DNA of 64,000 bases, taken from assembly GCF_901709675.1 (NCBI RefSeq), contig NC_051099.1, positions 5,582,001 to 5,646,000 of the forward strand, read 5' to 3'. The DNA comes from Syngnathus acus. Lineage: Eukaryota > Chordata > Actinopteri > Syngnathiformes > Syngnathidae. The position numbers were made by a program, and so were the translations under genes. A model generated the notes under the pieces. It was not told the origin of the DNA, made no database searches, and saw only the letters and a program-made list of their open reading frames with translations. Position 1 is the stretch's first letter. Each line of letters opens with the position of its first letter. This document shows positions 23,861 through 37,726 of the stretch, one piece after another.

Positions 23861-26800
23861 ATGACTAAAAACTTCCTTCTGATTTTCAATTTTTAGTTGG
23901 GCATTGAAAATAGCAAGGTCGGATGATTCACCATGAAAACAAAACTCTAGCAGATTCCACAAAACAAACTAACCACTATACATCTAAGTGATGCTTTGAC
24001 AAATCTTCACTGACCCTCCAAAAGTCCTTCGCTAATGCGAGTCTAACGTGTGTGTGTTTTTGTTTGTCTGTGTTTTACAGACAAAATGCTTCACTGGAGG
24101 GGCGATTACGCAATGTGCTCAGTCCCTTCCAGCCTTGCTCTTTACTTAATTGAATCAGTCGCTGCCCATATCAGATGTTCCTTAACAGAACCCCCTGAAA
24201 CCTATCCACCCTCTTCCTAATACCATTAGCCGAGAGAAGCGGGCGAGCAAGATGGATGCTTTAATCCCCGTCGCACAAAAGGAGAGTGTGCCCTACAGTC
24301 AAGACATAAGACGCAGCGTTTGCAATATTCCTGGCCGGGAGCGCTCGTCTTGACCTATCACCGTTTGATCAAGAGCTACAATAACAAGAGGCCATTTTCT
24401 GTGCACGCACTTCCGAGTAACAGGCTCCATATAAGCAGGAGGGAATAAATTACCGCAACACGTTACAGTCGGCGGCACTTCATTTTCCACGCTATCGCCG
24501 GCCCCCGCCACGCCGTGAACTGGCGCCAATACGCCGTGCCTGCCCGCACGTCTAATTTGACAAAATGGCCACGCAGACAAATGAGCTTGCGTTCTTAGTC
24601 TGCAGTCTATTTTCTGCTGTGTCAAACTGCAACCGAGCTAAGGTGTGTGTGTTTGGGGAGGGGGGCATTATTTCCGGCCTGGCTCGGGCATAAGATAATC
24701 TTCTTATTTGGGAGGCAGGCACCAGTCATTACACAGAGAGAGAGAGAGAGGGGGGGGGGGGGTAATAACCCTCAGGCCTGTTCTTGCCACATTTTTGCTT
24801 CAGTCTAATGCACATTGTGCTGCACCATCTGGTTTGCATGATTTGACCACTTGGGGCAGTATAATACCAACAGAGACATGCAATGACTCATAAAGCTGCA
24901 GTAATGTCTTTGTAAAGGATAAAGAATCCATGCCTGTGAGTATTTGTTATATTGTCTCTCTACATGTTTAAGAGTGTTGTGCATTGTTTGCTAGCATTAA
25001 GCTAAACAGGCTTGATTGAGGCAAAGCGATGTTGTTTGAAATAGACTAGTGAAATTGTCTTCAGTATCGTTTGAAAATAAAAATCAATTCAGAGTGGCAG
25101 TAAACATCTTGAAGCCTTTTTGGGAAGACGTGTTTACTATCTGCCAAATTGCTGCCATTTGCTCAAAATGAAAAAAATCAAGGTAACAATGGCCTGTATT
25201 TTGAAAAACCCTTAACATTTTTTTTTATTTCAGGCCATGATTGCATTTAAATAGCAGAGGTTGCAAATGACAAAACTGGTCAATATAAGCCAACCTTGAA
25301 AAATGTCATTAAATTGAAATGAGCACAGCTTAAGTGGTTCCAAAATAAGAAGCGTGCTTGACGCAAATGAGCATAGAGTCCAGACGTTTAAAGTGTATAC
25401 ACCAACTGTCTCCTTTCCCCTCCCCTGACATAAATATACGACTCAAGGGACTGCTCTAATTTCACTCTTTTAGCCGTCTACCTTTCCTTTCTTCTTCCTT
25501 TCTCCCGCTTTCTCATTTTTTTTCATGCTGTCCAGAGTGGCGTGTAATTGAATCTGCAGAGAAATGCATGAGCAGGAACAATTAGCTGAGCCGCTCACAA
25601 TGTGCACAGTGAGCCGTACAGTAGGATAAGCACGGCGGGAGAGATAAAGCGGAACCGGAAGGGCAAGAACAACACCGACCCAGCACATGTTGGTCTGTTC
25701 CCACAGTAACCTTGACGTTGGCATCCGTCCAAAAGCTTTTGAGTCCATCTCTCTAAAGCTATGCAAAACAAACAGATATATTCTGGGAGCTTGAAGAAGG
25801 CCATTGCAAGTGATGGTCCACGCCTTGTTCAAGTAATCTATAAACACCATCCAATTTACTTTTATCGACCATATGCTTTCACGGAATTCTAACATTTCTC
25901 AATTAGCAACAGCAGCGTCAGCATCTCTTAAATTTGCACATCGGGGACACAAACGGCAAAGAAAGCCCCGCCCCCTTCTTTCCAAATACCCCAGGCTCTG
26001 TTTATGCTGTTATATAAGTGCATCCATGCAGGACAGTGGAATTCATGAATATCTCAACCTGGCATAACAAGAAACACACTTCCCGCATGCAAAGAGATCT
26101 TTTTTTCCGGCGTATATATTCCGCAGTGCGCGCCGCTGACACTGGCAGATGATGGACCATAAATACTTCATAAATAGCAATTACCTGAAAAAGCAGGCGC
26201 CAAGAAAAGAGCAGCCATTTCAGTCAATTACAGTATGAGGTTTCTTTTCTCAAAGGGTGGAGAAAGATGATTCTCGCCTTTCAAGAGAGAGAGACTGGGG
26301 GGGAGGCTGGTGGGAGTTGGGGGGGACCTCTATCATGTTGTAGAGCCTCAATAATGTTTCCCGCCACCTTCATGTCAGGGATGAAAGACCCCAAATGTCC
26401 TTTGAGCGGAACCCCCTCATCCCCCTCGGACTTGACGCCCATCAATAAGACTTCCATTTCTGAAGATGTTTGAAGGCTAACGACGCATCGTCTTTTCCGA
26501 CTAGCTCGGGCTCATTTAAAACCCGCACTTGATGGTTCTTCTGAGAAGAAGATGGAAAACAAAGATATAATGAAGAGGAAAGAGTTTCTGGTTCAAAGGA
26601 AACAACACCTTCTTGAAATTGGCCGGTTTCTATTGAGCAGCCAGGATGGAGTTGCAGGTTCATGCTTTTGGTTTTATATTTATCAGAGTTTGGGTATGCA
26701 ATTTTGGTCAGTGAGATTTGGACAAAATAAGGAGCAAATGAAGATGAGCCTTTAATTCCTCCTTGGATGAGTCTTGAGTGTTTCTTGTAGAAAACAGCAA

Positions 26801-27236
26801 CGCTAGGCACAAAACCCGCACCCAGAAGAAAAGCCTCTTTAGCTTTAATAAATAATGAGGCAATTTGAGCGTATTTTTGGATCTGCTTCTCATCTGATTT
26901 ATAAAACGCCATCCTTGGAGGCGGAGTCAAAGCCCTGAGGTTTAAGTGAGGAGGGTGTGTTGCTTGTCTATGAGAATTTGTAAAACTTCCAAAAAATATG
27001 AAGAGGAGTCCATGAATGAAGAAATGCGGACAGGTGTTGGGTGGCCATGCTGCAAATCAGGCCTTCGATAGTGTAATGATTAAACGACACCACTCGGCAT
27101 CAGTTCGCCAGCGAGTCATGCATTATTCATAGAGAGTTCCAGGGCTTTATCTGACATCTGGTATCTCCAGAGCAGGCAGTTGGAGGCTCCCCAGATTGAA
27201 TCTTCACGAGTGGCTTTGCTATCAGCCAGGGGTGGC
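23861..27236 (-). other. cadm1: first-intron sequence
   Basis: No gene was recognised. An AG microsatellite running into a G run is at 24734-24762. Open frames of up to 162 codons on the minus strand (26442-26930) have no domain-like features. Confidence 0.6.
24734..24762. repeat. (AG)n followed by poly-G
   Basis: About eight AG units pass directly into 13 G residues, a purine tract that could adopt unusual structure. Confidence 0.75.
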
Positions 27237-27275
27237 AAACATGTGGCCCACGGGTCTTCAGCCACCTGGAATTGG
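27237..27275 (+). mobile_element. hAT-like terminal fragment
   Basis: It begins caggggtggcaaacatgtgg and continues cccacgggtc, matching the general form of hAT ends of the caggggtgggcaaac type. The other end was not located. Confidence 0.4.
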
Positions 27276-27519
27276 CGGCAAGACGGCCAGGCTGGGGACA
27301 AGCCGCATGATTTTTTTTCGAGTTTATCCACTATTCGCAGCTGGACAGTTGAGGGTGGTTAGCGTGCCAGTTGGCACCCAAAACCTGAACTGGCAAGTGT
27401 GCGACCCAAGCTGACCTCGGTCGCAGTCAATCAAATTTTCACCAACAACAAAATTAAATGATCAGTCTCGACACTCTCGTTGTAAAACTTAACAAAGTAT
27501 ATCTGACCTGAACCTTCTC

Positions 27520-27816
27520 GGGCTACAAGAACTTCAGGAATTGGTCAGGACTAAAAACAGTGAGGCTGCTAAAATCTGGAAGAGTCTTCCAAAAGATGTG
27601 CGCTCAACGCTAGCAAAGTTTAAAGCTAGGCTGGAAAGGGCTCGATTTAACTGTGCTAATGACAACTGAAAGTATTTTATCTCCACTCCTTACGTTTAAT
27701 TGATTTGATGATTAGTTTCATGTTTTATGGGCTGATTTTATTCACCCTCTTGTAATTTTATGTAGCTGTAAAGCACTTGTGTATGAATTGTACTCTACAA
27801 ATAAACTTGCCTTGCC
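27520..27816 (+). mobile_element. non-LTR retrotransposon (LINE) 3' fragment
   Basis: From 27571 the plus strand reads KIWKSLPKDVRSTLAKFKAR, the usual C-terminal end of fish LINE polyproteins (W-N-S-L-P-x-x-I-R then F-K-x-x-L-K). It is followed by a 3' region ending in tgtaaagcact...ctctacaaataaact, a typical LINE tail. The frame soon stops and the 5' part is missing, so this is a dead 5'-truncated copy, resembling the Rex1/CR1 type. Confidence 0.75.
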
Positions 27817-27979
27817 AATGATGGTCACCAATTTTTTATTTTTTATTTTCTTGTGTACTTATTAACGCAAAGGGCTTTCCGGTTGATAAACTTTTGAGGC
27901 TACTTCATGGTCAACTAAATGTCTTTGCAGGTGCTTCATACGACTACATCTAAAGATTAATGTCCAATTAATGTCCGGG

Positions 27980-28247
27980 CAGAGGCGTAGCCAAGCCGGG
28001 GCGAGCCGGGGCGGCGCCCCGGTTGAAAAAAATCGAGCTTTTTCGATTCTTCATTTTCATGCCGTTTTTTTCTTTCGGTCTTGCGCGAATGTGCTTGCGC
28101 TATTCTATGTGCGCGATGTTATCCATTCATCGTTTGCCTCCCGGACCCGGATGTTGTTTTAGCGATCAGCGAACGGCGTGGGTGATGTTCGATTTTTTTT
28201 CCTGTGGGCGTGCGCCCCTACTGGAAAAATTCCTGGCTACGCCTCTG
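27980..28247. mobile_element. hAT-type MITE with perfect 8-bp target duplication
   Basis: The 268-bp element starts cagaggcgtagcca and ends tggctacgcctctg, perfect inverted termini of 14 bp. It is flanked on both sides by TGTCCGGG (27972-27979 and 28248-28255), an exact 8-bp duplication. A GC-rich block near the left end (gagccggggcggcgccccgg) can fold on itself. No open frame with transposase features is present, so it would need a partner element. Perfect termini and duplication point to a fairly recent insertion. Confidence 0.9.
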
Positions 28248-28255
28248 TGTCCGGG

Positions 28256-31200
28256 TTCAAATTTGATTCCAGGAGTACTCAGACTCAGTCCGGTATTTAT
28301 TCTTCATAAACGGCACTGAGCATGGAGATCAAGGATGATGACAAAAGGGCAGATGTGACAATCACTAGTTGCCTGGCATCCTCCGCATGGAAACGAGCGG
28401 ATCTCCCACACAACTTGTTTGGTTGACTCAGAGGAAGCCGGGGCGCTGACGCCCGACTCGCGGCGTTAGATCGGAGGCGCGCGAGGTGTTGTCGCCACAT
28501 GACGCCGCCTAGTCACGACTCATCCTTTTACGGAGGTTGTCGGCAGATCTGCGACCGCCTCCGCTGCCGCTTTAGTTGCAAACAACAAGGTAACAACATT
28601 GCTTTTGTCTTCAGATGCGCTAAGTTGAGAAATGTAACCTAGACACTGGAGAAAAACTTACAAAACGGAACCGAACCAATAAACAAAAGCAATTAACACG
28701 AGTGATCAATCAACAAAGTTCAATGAGGATAACAAATCACATTTTCAATGTGATGGTTTCATCTAACTGATAAATCAAACCAAAACTTTGTGGCCCTTTT
28801 TTGCTGCACCCACATAAAAAACATTTTTTAGTTTCACGATCAAACGCAAAAACAGGCCCGGTTACAAAAGAGAATGTCGACGAGTATCCTAATAACGCAG
28901 CCGTCCTTGATCTTGCGAACCCTTGAAGACCAGCTTGCCAGGCAAATTACTGTCAAGAAGACTCGGACGGCCGCCAGATGTGTCTCTCGCACTGCATCAC
29001 AGAGGAGAGAAGGAAAAAGAAAAAAAAAATCCAAGCATATGCTCGGTGCCGAGGATAAACGCTACAGGCTTCTGGTAAGCGGATCGAGAGAATTCCCCAG
29101 ACATCCCGAGACGACTCGGTACAATATGGTCGAGGAGTTGCTCGGACGCCAGCGATGAGCCGCTTGTGTGACGTTGAGTCGTCTTAGCTGCTCCAAATTG
29201 TTGGTGTTTAAATACAACAACAAAGTGCTTGCTTGCAAATTTGACCTTTTTTCTAAAGTGCTGAGATGGCATACGCTTGCTTATTCTGCTGACTATTACG
29301 AGGTAAGTCCGGGCTTTTATACAATAAGCTAAAAAGCCTCATTGTGACACCCCTCCCAATAAAATGCGCCACTTTTCTTTATAATCATCCCCATGGTGTA
29401 TATTGTACTATGATATAAGCAGGACCAAAAAAAAAAAAACCAGGAAGTTGGCCATTTTGTTTTTTAGACAAATCCTATGGTTTGACAAATCCAATTCACC
29501 CAAATTGAGTCTACTAGGAAAAATGGGCGTGGCCTATCTGTTAATCGTTTACCATGCGATGAGTTCACGATCAGCGCCGCCAGCGTGCCCTATTTTATAG
29601 GATGGTCCGTTCATTTTTCCGTCACAAGGTGCAATTCCCAGCGAGCCCGAGCGAGCGAGAACACCCGAACGAGCCGAAGGCGTCTGTCAGAGACGCTGGC
29701 TGTCAAGTTGGCGGAGAGTGCTGCTGTACACCTGCCACTCTGGCGCACTCAGCATCCCGCACTAATTCAATTTGCCACTCAAAAGTCCCCCCCAGCCTGT
29801 CATGCACTATTCCTAAACTGAGAGAGAGAATGTCTTATTGATGGAAAAGCAACAATGGTACCTTGACTTACAGCAAGCAATCAACCAACTTGCACGTTTA
29901 TGACTTTTCGTTTGATTTACGAAATGGGTTCATCCCCGTTCAAATCGGGATTCCGGCTTCAAAGAGCAAATATTAAACGGCTTTATTTGTAAAGCCGCAC
30001 TTACAACAAAGCCCAAAGGATTGTTTTGTCTCAGGGAAGTCAAAATTCCCCATTTGAATAAAATTTTTTATATTGTTCTTTATAGTGTCTTAACTGAGCT
30101 TTATTTGATGGCGTGCATTGGGCCATGCACAAACAGGAAATAAAAAGCACCCACGCAACGGTTGTACATCACCGAGGTCCTGCGCGATAACGAGGATGCG
30201 CCTATTAAATGTAGAATAATTACACGGGGTAACATGGAACTCAGGGGACAGGGCCATTTGTTACAGTAGCAATTAACATGGACGCTTTGTTGTAACACCA
30301 TTCGTCTTTCTCCCAGTTGTCCGTTTATTTTATCAGATGATAAAAGCTATTTATTGAGTCTGCTATCAATAAAAATGAATACCCAATTGAAATGAAGCAG
30401 CATCTGTTTCAAACGTACCCATACGCCTAATATTAATATTAAAAGAAATAATACAACAATTGGAATCAAACACAGAACACGCCGTGGAGAGCGCCGGCTC
30501 ACTTCACTCTGACAATCGCGACGAGCGAGCGCTGCCATGTTGAGTGAGTTATCTGTGACTGATTAATTACATTTATCATGCACGCCACACAGCACTAAAT
30601 CACGACTGCTAAGCCGGATAAAAAAAAAAAAAAAGAGAATAATAAAAAAATAAAACTCATCAAAGCCAACGATATTGGGAGGCGGCAAAATGCTTATTAA
30701 AACGCTTGTCTTAAGTCGGCGTGCACGCTGAGCCGCCGACACGTGCACACAATCACAAATCCATATGAATCCAACTTGACAGTGGGAAACTGGACAATCC
30801 ATATGATTGATTGATTGTTGTTCAACTAGCAATGCCAGTGAGACTGAACTCTACTGGGAGGAAAAACAAAAACAAATAAGAACACCAGGCTCTGTGTATG
30901 TTGCGGCAGGTTCTAAGCGTGTCCAAGAACACGCAATTCCATCTTGGGCACTTTGCTATCGATGCTATCGATTAGCGTTCTGATGGCGACATCAGTCGCT
31001 TCAACATGCTTGGCAGCTCGATAGAGTCGTCGCCGGGGCGGTGGCAGGCGAGAGGCTGTTATGGGGGCCTTCTGTCTGCAGACGCCACAAGGTACTGACA
31101 GGTGGTAATCGCAAACAAATGTGATTTTTTTTGGGAAATCCAGACACGCAGAGCAGGTGTGCATCTTTACAGTTAATCGGTGTCTTGCACAAACACATAA

Positions 31201-33562
31201 AAAAAATCCCAAACAGCAAAGAACAAAACATGCCAACAAACCGCTACGATGGATGCAAACAGTAGAAAAGACTCCTGTGTTTATCTTTTTATCCAAACTG
31301 CAATAAACGACTTCAAATCCATTCAATGTAAATCTGTATTTCAAGCGTGAAGACGGTTATTTGACTCTGACCGAGTCCAAACATGCTCACAAAAGTCAGG
31401 GCGTGCTCCCGCTTTTGGCCGACAGCTACGTTTGATTGGCGGCCGAGCACATCGGAGTTTTATATAACGCCGTATAAAAACAATCTTTTGGCCATACTGG
31501 CAGGCTGAAAGGAAAACGCTCTAAAAAGAGTTCAAATAAGTCATCGGTTTGTCTTCCACAGAGGAGAACAGATTTTTTGAGATAATGAGACCTACGGGTT
31601 AATTCACGTGTTTTTTCCACAGAAGTGAACTGTTGGATTCTGCTCTTTTGTAGGTATCTTGCCATGTGCCGGATCTTATCACGTCTAAAAACAAAGACAA
31701 GGGACAAACAGATATGGGGAGCACAACCCTCGACGGGCAGATGTTGGAGATGTGTCCTTTGGTCCAAATCAAAGATCAGTCGCCCCAGGGCTCGCCTCAG
31801 TCTGAGTGGAATTCTGAGAGAAGATAACAAGCCTCCGCGCTTTGCTTTGTGTTTGATTAGATTTTTTTCCAATCACTGCTTTCATGCTTTTTCTATCAAG
31901 CGATCAATTCAAAACAGGCAAACAGAAAGAACGGGACCAAATTGACACCATCACAAAACATGAATTGACTGCAGAGGTTTGGTACTTGAATCACATTTCA
32001 ATGCTCATAGCGAAGCATTAACACAATTCAGCGATCGGTAATTGTCCATGTGACACAAAAGCAGAAGCTCCAAAGTTTTGGACGGCAGTATTTTTCCTGA
32101 ACTTCAACAACAGGGGTTCCGAATCTCCTCGGCACCCCAGGGCCCCCGGATTTAAAGGTAACTGAATATGTGAGGGAACCTCGCGGGTAATCTCGGTGCT
32201 CCTCCGTAATACTAATAAGGAAACTCCGACCGCAACAAAGCCCACCAGAGCCATCATTTAAAGGAACCAGCCTCTGAAACATGTGGGCGAGAAGAAACAA
32301 GACGAGCTCATCAAATGACTTTTCCAAATCTGCTGGAGAAATCTCAGTACGCAATCAGATGCACAGTGCCGGTCGGCATTAGCATGAGCGTCAACCCGCC
32401 AGCCTGCCGTGGTGGGGCCTAATTAAAGCCACGACCCCTGAGGTTTTTCTTTCCTGCTTCTACTGTGGGGAGCCATGCCAACCTTGCGAGCGCAAAGGCA
32501 AACAGACTTATTAGACCTAACAGGCCAACGGTGCTGACTGATAAATGACGAGGGGAGACGAGAAGGGGAGGGACTATTGTCGGTGGAACGGAAACAACTG
32601 GGGAATTTAATGCTCGAATGAAAATCGGCGTGAGAAAGCAAGGTGAGAAAAATGGCCAAAAAAAACGTTGGAATGGATCTTTCTATAAGACTCCCTAAAA
32701 AGTCCATTAAGCGTTAGAAAAGGAGAAATACTACCCAATGTTTGGAAACATCAAATAAAAGTTTGCCTTTAGAGTAGCAATAGCAGCATACCTTGATTTT
32801 ACTTGATGTGAAATTAGTCAGTCTGCCTTCTGAGAATGTTGTTTTGGGAAATCTGACAAATGCTCTTTGTTTTTCCCAGTTTCTTCCAATTCTATTATCA
32901 AAATCTTCTAAAACAGGAAGATGGAGAACCCCTTGTTTACCTTCTGATCTCCGTTAGCCTTAAAAGTCCCCGTTTCGCGATTTCCTACCTTTTTCCCCGA
33001 GAACATTCGTCACACAAAGTTCAATCCGTCATTCCAGCAGCTTTCTGGTGACGGGCCAGAGAGAAAAACATGGCCACAAATCAAAGGTGAACGCAAAGAA
33101 CCGCCGACGCTATTGGGACGGATGGCGTTTGAGCGGGGTGCATTGCCAGCGGCTTTGAAATGCAAAGCGAAGGGAGAGAGGGATGTGTTTACACGCCTGC
33201 TTTTGTGTCCATCCATCAGAAAACTGATTGCGGAGCACCGTGAATGACAGCCGGTGCTGGCGGGCTGGCCCTAACCGCCAGGTTTTGTCCGCCACCGAGG
33301 CTAACAATCAAATTCGGTTGTCTTTACCGCAGTGCCTCGTCCGCAAAGTCATGAGGCGACATCACAGACACAAAAGACAAAAGGCCCGCCCAAACGCCTC
33401 GTTCACTCGCTTCTGTCTTTGCGCTGCCCTTCCTGGCATACTAATGATCGGGTTCTTGAAAAGCAAACACTTTCATGACATTCAAATACATTCCAAGGAT
33501 TCTGGTCCTGGAGTTCCTCATCTCAGGAGCTTATGAAAAGGACGGTGATACAGCAGAAGAGA
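28256..33562 (-). other. cadm1: first-intron sequence
   Basis: No gene was recognised. Near 29857 the sequence ggtaccttgacttacagc resembles the end of a mariner-like MITE common in vertebrates, but the far end is unclear. Confidence 0.6.
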
Positions 33563-33970
33563 TACCGTATTTGTCGGACTATAAGGCGCACCGGACTATA
33601 AGGCGCACCTTCAATGAATGGCCCATTTTAAAACTTTGTCTTTATATAAGGCGCACCGGACTATAAGGCGCACCATTAATGCATCATGTCAGACTTTTAA
33701 TCGAAATCAAATTCTTCATTTTATCTTTTTTATTTCAACTTCAGACGCAACCAATTACTTTCACAAAATAATAATCCATAGTCCTTTTGATTCATGATTC
33801 ATAGTCTTCAGCGGGCCACTTATGATTGATTTCATGACACAATGCTTCGGGCCAGTTTAAATTTAGAAATTTGGTCCATATATAAGGCGCACTGGACTAT
33901 AAGGCGCACGGTCGGCTTTAGAGGAAATTTTAGGTTTTTAGGTGCGCCTTATAGTCCAGAAAATACGGTA
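33563..33970 (-). mobile_element. TA-flanked MITE, family B copy 2 (inverted)
   Basis: The ends taccgtatttgtcggact and agtccagaaaatacggta are inverse complements. The left side has tandem units of ggactataaggcgcacc, and internal sequence (cttcaatgaatggcccattt) is the reverse complement of the right part of the copy at 17635-18020. The two copies are therefore inverted relative to each other in the same intron, 15.5 kb apart. Confidence 0.8.
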
Positions 33971-36900
33971 CTCGCGAAGAACGTCGCAAATAATGTCTAT
34001 TGGCTCTGGATCTCAAAGTAGCCCCAACAGAAGGACGGACATACTGCATGAAGCATTCATAGCGTTACTGATTTAGAGTGACTCATACGACACATATTCT
34101 CAGAACAGAAGTTGAGAGCAGCAAATACAAGTAAATAAAAGGAAAATGCACATTCAAGCTTCAGGTACCCAGAAAGTTGAGTCTGCAAGGAATTTCATTG
34201 ATTGCCTGAATAAAAAAAATCAATAAATTGCTACTTTTTAAAACCTCTCAGTGTTCTGGCGATACAATTAAGTGTTTTTGTCTTGGCATCCCGTCGGATT
34301 CGAATATCAGGAGTCTCTTTGTTATGGTTTGGTTGCTAAAGCAATGACAGATGGGCCGGCTTTGAATCCAGAGACACAATCTCAGTGCAATTTAGTAACA
34401 TTGCAGCAGGAAGCGAAATGTTTTAATTCCAACCTCTCGCTGCCATCTGGGCCCGACGGCCCCTACAGCAGCTGCAGGTGGATCATCTACTGCTGGATTG
34501 TTGAGGCGCTTGCTAGCGAGTGAGCGCGCTACAGCGCCATACGTACCCTTGTCACATGACCGGCGGGCTAAATATAGACGGCGCTTACGTCTTTCTAGCG
34601 GGAGAGCGCGGTTTGTCCTCAATAACGCATGACATCGCTCATGCAAACACATGGTGCGGCACGCTTTCAAGCGGGCTAATAGCGATGCTATGCTTGTTGA
34701 GCAGAGTCTTACATCAAAAGAGACCACCCCCCTTTCGCCCAGATGGATTACGTGCATGCATGTAAATAGGTTGAAATCCTTCCACTGTGGGAAAAGGTGG
34801 GATGAATTTCAGTCTCCTCTCTACATGTATCAGATGGAGTCTTTTTTTAAAAGCTAATGCGGATAGCTGCGTTCTCTTAAAGCAGTCCTGCTGAGTCACT
34901 ATGGAGAGAATCGGCGGGGGGGGGGGGGCTTCATGTTACCTCGTTAGGAATCTTAGTCCCATTACATCGCGGTGAATCGTTCCACCATTGTCCCCACGGA
35001 TATATGGAAATGTCTTTTGATTCAAATCTCGACTGACGACTAAACTAAACACGTTTGATAGCAGTGTACTTTGGGCACATAGGGTTCATTGGGTGCATAC
35101 CATCCGCATTCTAATCTTACATGGATGGAGCACATTGAATGAAACACGAGTTGAGACATTATCAGAGATGAGCTAGCGATATACCCTTTCATGCCATCTA
35201 TGCCATGACTAATTACACGAGTAGGCTGACTTAACGAGCGCTACATTCATATTTCATGCCATCGGGAGATCTCATCGAAACCAGTATGGATCAAGCAGCG
35301 TTCCTTTTGTTCGGCGTCCATTCGACCTATTCAAAACTGCTTCCCACGTGCCCCCGCGTCGACCGGGGATGTTTTTTTTTGACGGACGAGCCATGATGGA
35401 TTTGGCATTTGTGACCGGCGAGCGACCGACGGCGAGCACGCCATCTGGGCAATCAGCAGTCCGCATGACCTCCTCGCACTCACACATCTGACCATAATCA
35501 TCACACTTTATGCGTATGCCAGAGCACACGTGAATCAGGACCTCCCAGTGATTGAGTACAACGGGGAAGGTGACAAAAATAATAGGACCAAAGATTGATC
35601 GGGACACACCAGTCAAGAGAAACAAAGTCGCCATCAGTCTCAAGGTTGAGCGGGCTTTCATATGAATAGAGACAGGCCCAATAATCAACATGACATCAAC
35701 AACGCCTGTTGGTGCTCAACAGCTTGAATGACTTTGGCCTTATCTCGCTCCAACAGTCAGCCATCGCTAGATCCAATATCGCCGGCTTTTATAGAATGAC
35801 CAGATAGCATTGATTGGCGCATGAAAAAGAGCGTCTCAGTATAGGCACCACAATGATTTGATGTTCCTGTGATGTTCCCTTCAAGAGCCCCACAACAAAA
35901 CGGATGTAGGATTTTATGAGCACCATTTTACAGTCGTACCGTAAACGTGGTTAGGCTGATAGTGATGACAAAACCGCTCTCATGCTCATTTAATCCTTGA
36001 ATGTCAGGTAGACGGTGGTAAGCTGACGGCTCGAGTGATATGACATCACACATGGCAACCGTTCCATCTCTGTTAATTGCCTTAACTTCAAATTCTACAC
36101 ATCAAACTCGAAGGTAGCGCTCTACCTGCGAGCGTAATTGAGACTGAAGTCGTATCGATCGGTAGCCTGAAGGCTTGTCAGGACAGTCCAGCGGCGGACT
36201 CAAACTGATGACCGCAGCGCTCGCAAAGACTCCGCCACGTGTCCCTTAAGGCGCTCGCAAAAAATGAGGTTTAAGTGACCAGAGGTCCAAATGCCCGAGA
36301 TGAAAGATTGCCAAGCTTCACGAACTAACATCTGGTCGATCAATTTATCAGAAACAACAGGATTGCATCACCTCAGGGTATCAGGATGGACTTTGCTTTC
36401 AAAATAAACCCAAGCTTCTTTTCCCGTGACCGTCTCTAATCAACCGGGGTGGTTTCGGACGAGGTCGACACTAAAAATAAAACTGTCGGGCAGGAAGCGA
36501 ATCACAGCAGGTGACGAGGAGCAATGTCGTGTACATGACCCACTTCTGCATCTCTGGTACAATTTAGAAAGCGGGTGGCCATTGTATCCTATAAAGGACA
36601 TTATTTGGGTTCCAAGTAAACCAAACAAAAATAATTTCTATGATCAATAAGAAAAAAAAACTTGAGTCTTCATCCTCCAAAGTGGGACAAGGTACATTCA
36701 TGGAATCTAGGCTCAAACAAGCAATACTCGTATGAAAAAAAAACATTTCAATGCCAACCACTGTGCTGAGTATCTCATTCACAAGTTCTCCCTATTTTAA
36801 GAGGCACTTGTATTAATTTGCTACTGATATGACTCACCAACTGCAACCTTGTCTTAAGGACCACGCATCAACACCAAAAGCTCCATTCTGTGTAGGAATG

Positions 36901-37726
36901 TTAGCCTGGTTGAAAACTCCCATTAGAGAACACACACCACTCAAGCCGTTATTGTACATTCAGTGACATCAATTAAATATGACTTGTTGGGGTGAAATGT
37001 GCAAGGGAGCATCTGCGCTGACCTCTCACATTGACACCGACGGCTTTAACGGTGACCGAGTTCATTAAAGTCCCACTGCGGATGACACGGAGGGGGGGGG
37101 AGTGGCGTCATGAGCTTCTTTACGCATTCGGGGTCAGGACAAAGTGTCAGCGTTTGACGACCCGGAATGAGAACGAGCTGCTCAGGCGTAATTAACTTTG
37201 CGGGAGTGTTAAGATACCGCCACACAAGCGAGCCTTTGAGTCTGCACTCATCATGCCCATGTGATTAGTTTCACTGGGTCCTGGATGTCATTGATTTTGT
37301 GCCAGTGGTGAGCCCATTCTGGTGCACCTTCTTCTTTTGCGTCCCCCCCCACACCCCCCTTCAACCAGTCAGTCTTTTATTTTTCCTGCATTGTAAGCAA
37401 AAAGAAACATGCTGACATGTCACACCGACCATGACCGCTCATTATCTGGTGGCTTTCAGCGCCCCCGAGTCGCTAATGAGAGTGGACTGCTCCAAGTAAC
37501 GTGTGGCTGATTTACCTCCAGCAGAACGCTGACAGGTGTCATGATGCCAATTATTGTGCCACTATGGTGGTTAACTAATAAACTGCGATAAAATATCAAA
37601 TGTTATTTCTGAATTAGTGTTCTTAACCTGTCACAGAGGTGTAAATAAAGAAATAAATAAATAAACAAATAAATAAGACCAGCAGATGGCAGCACTGGAT
37701 CTTTCGGGTGAGATGATCGCATATCA
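33971..37726 (-). other. cadm1: first-intron sequence
   Basis: No gene was recognised. A run of 13 G lies at 34916-34928 and an AATA-type tract at 37641-37677, immediately before the family A hAT-like element. Confidence 0.6.
37641..37677. repeat. AAAT-type microsatellite
   Basis: Broken units of aaat/aaac/aaag in taaataaagaaataaataaa and the following bases. Confidence 0.7.
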
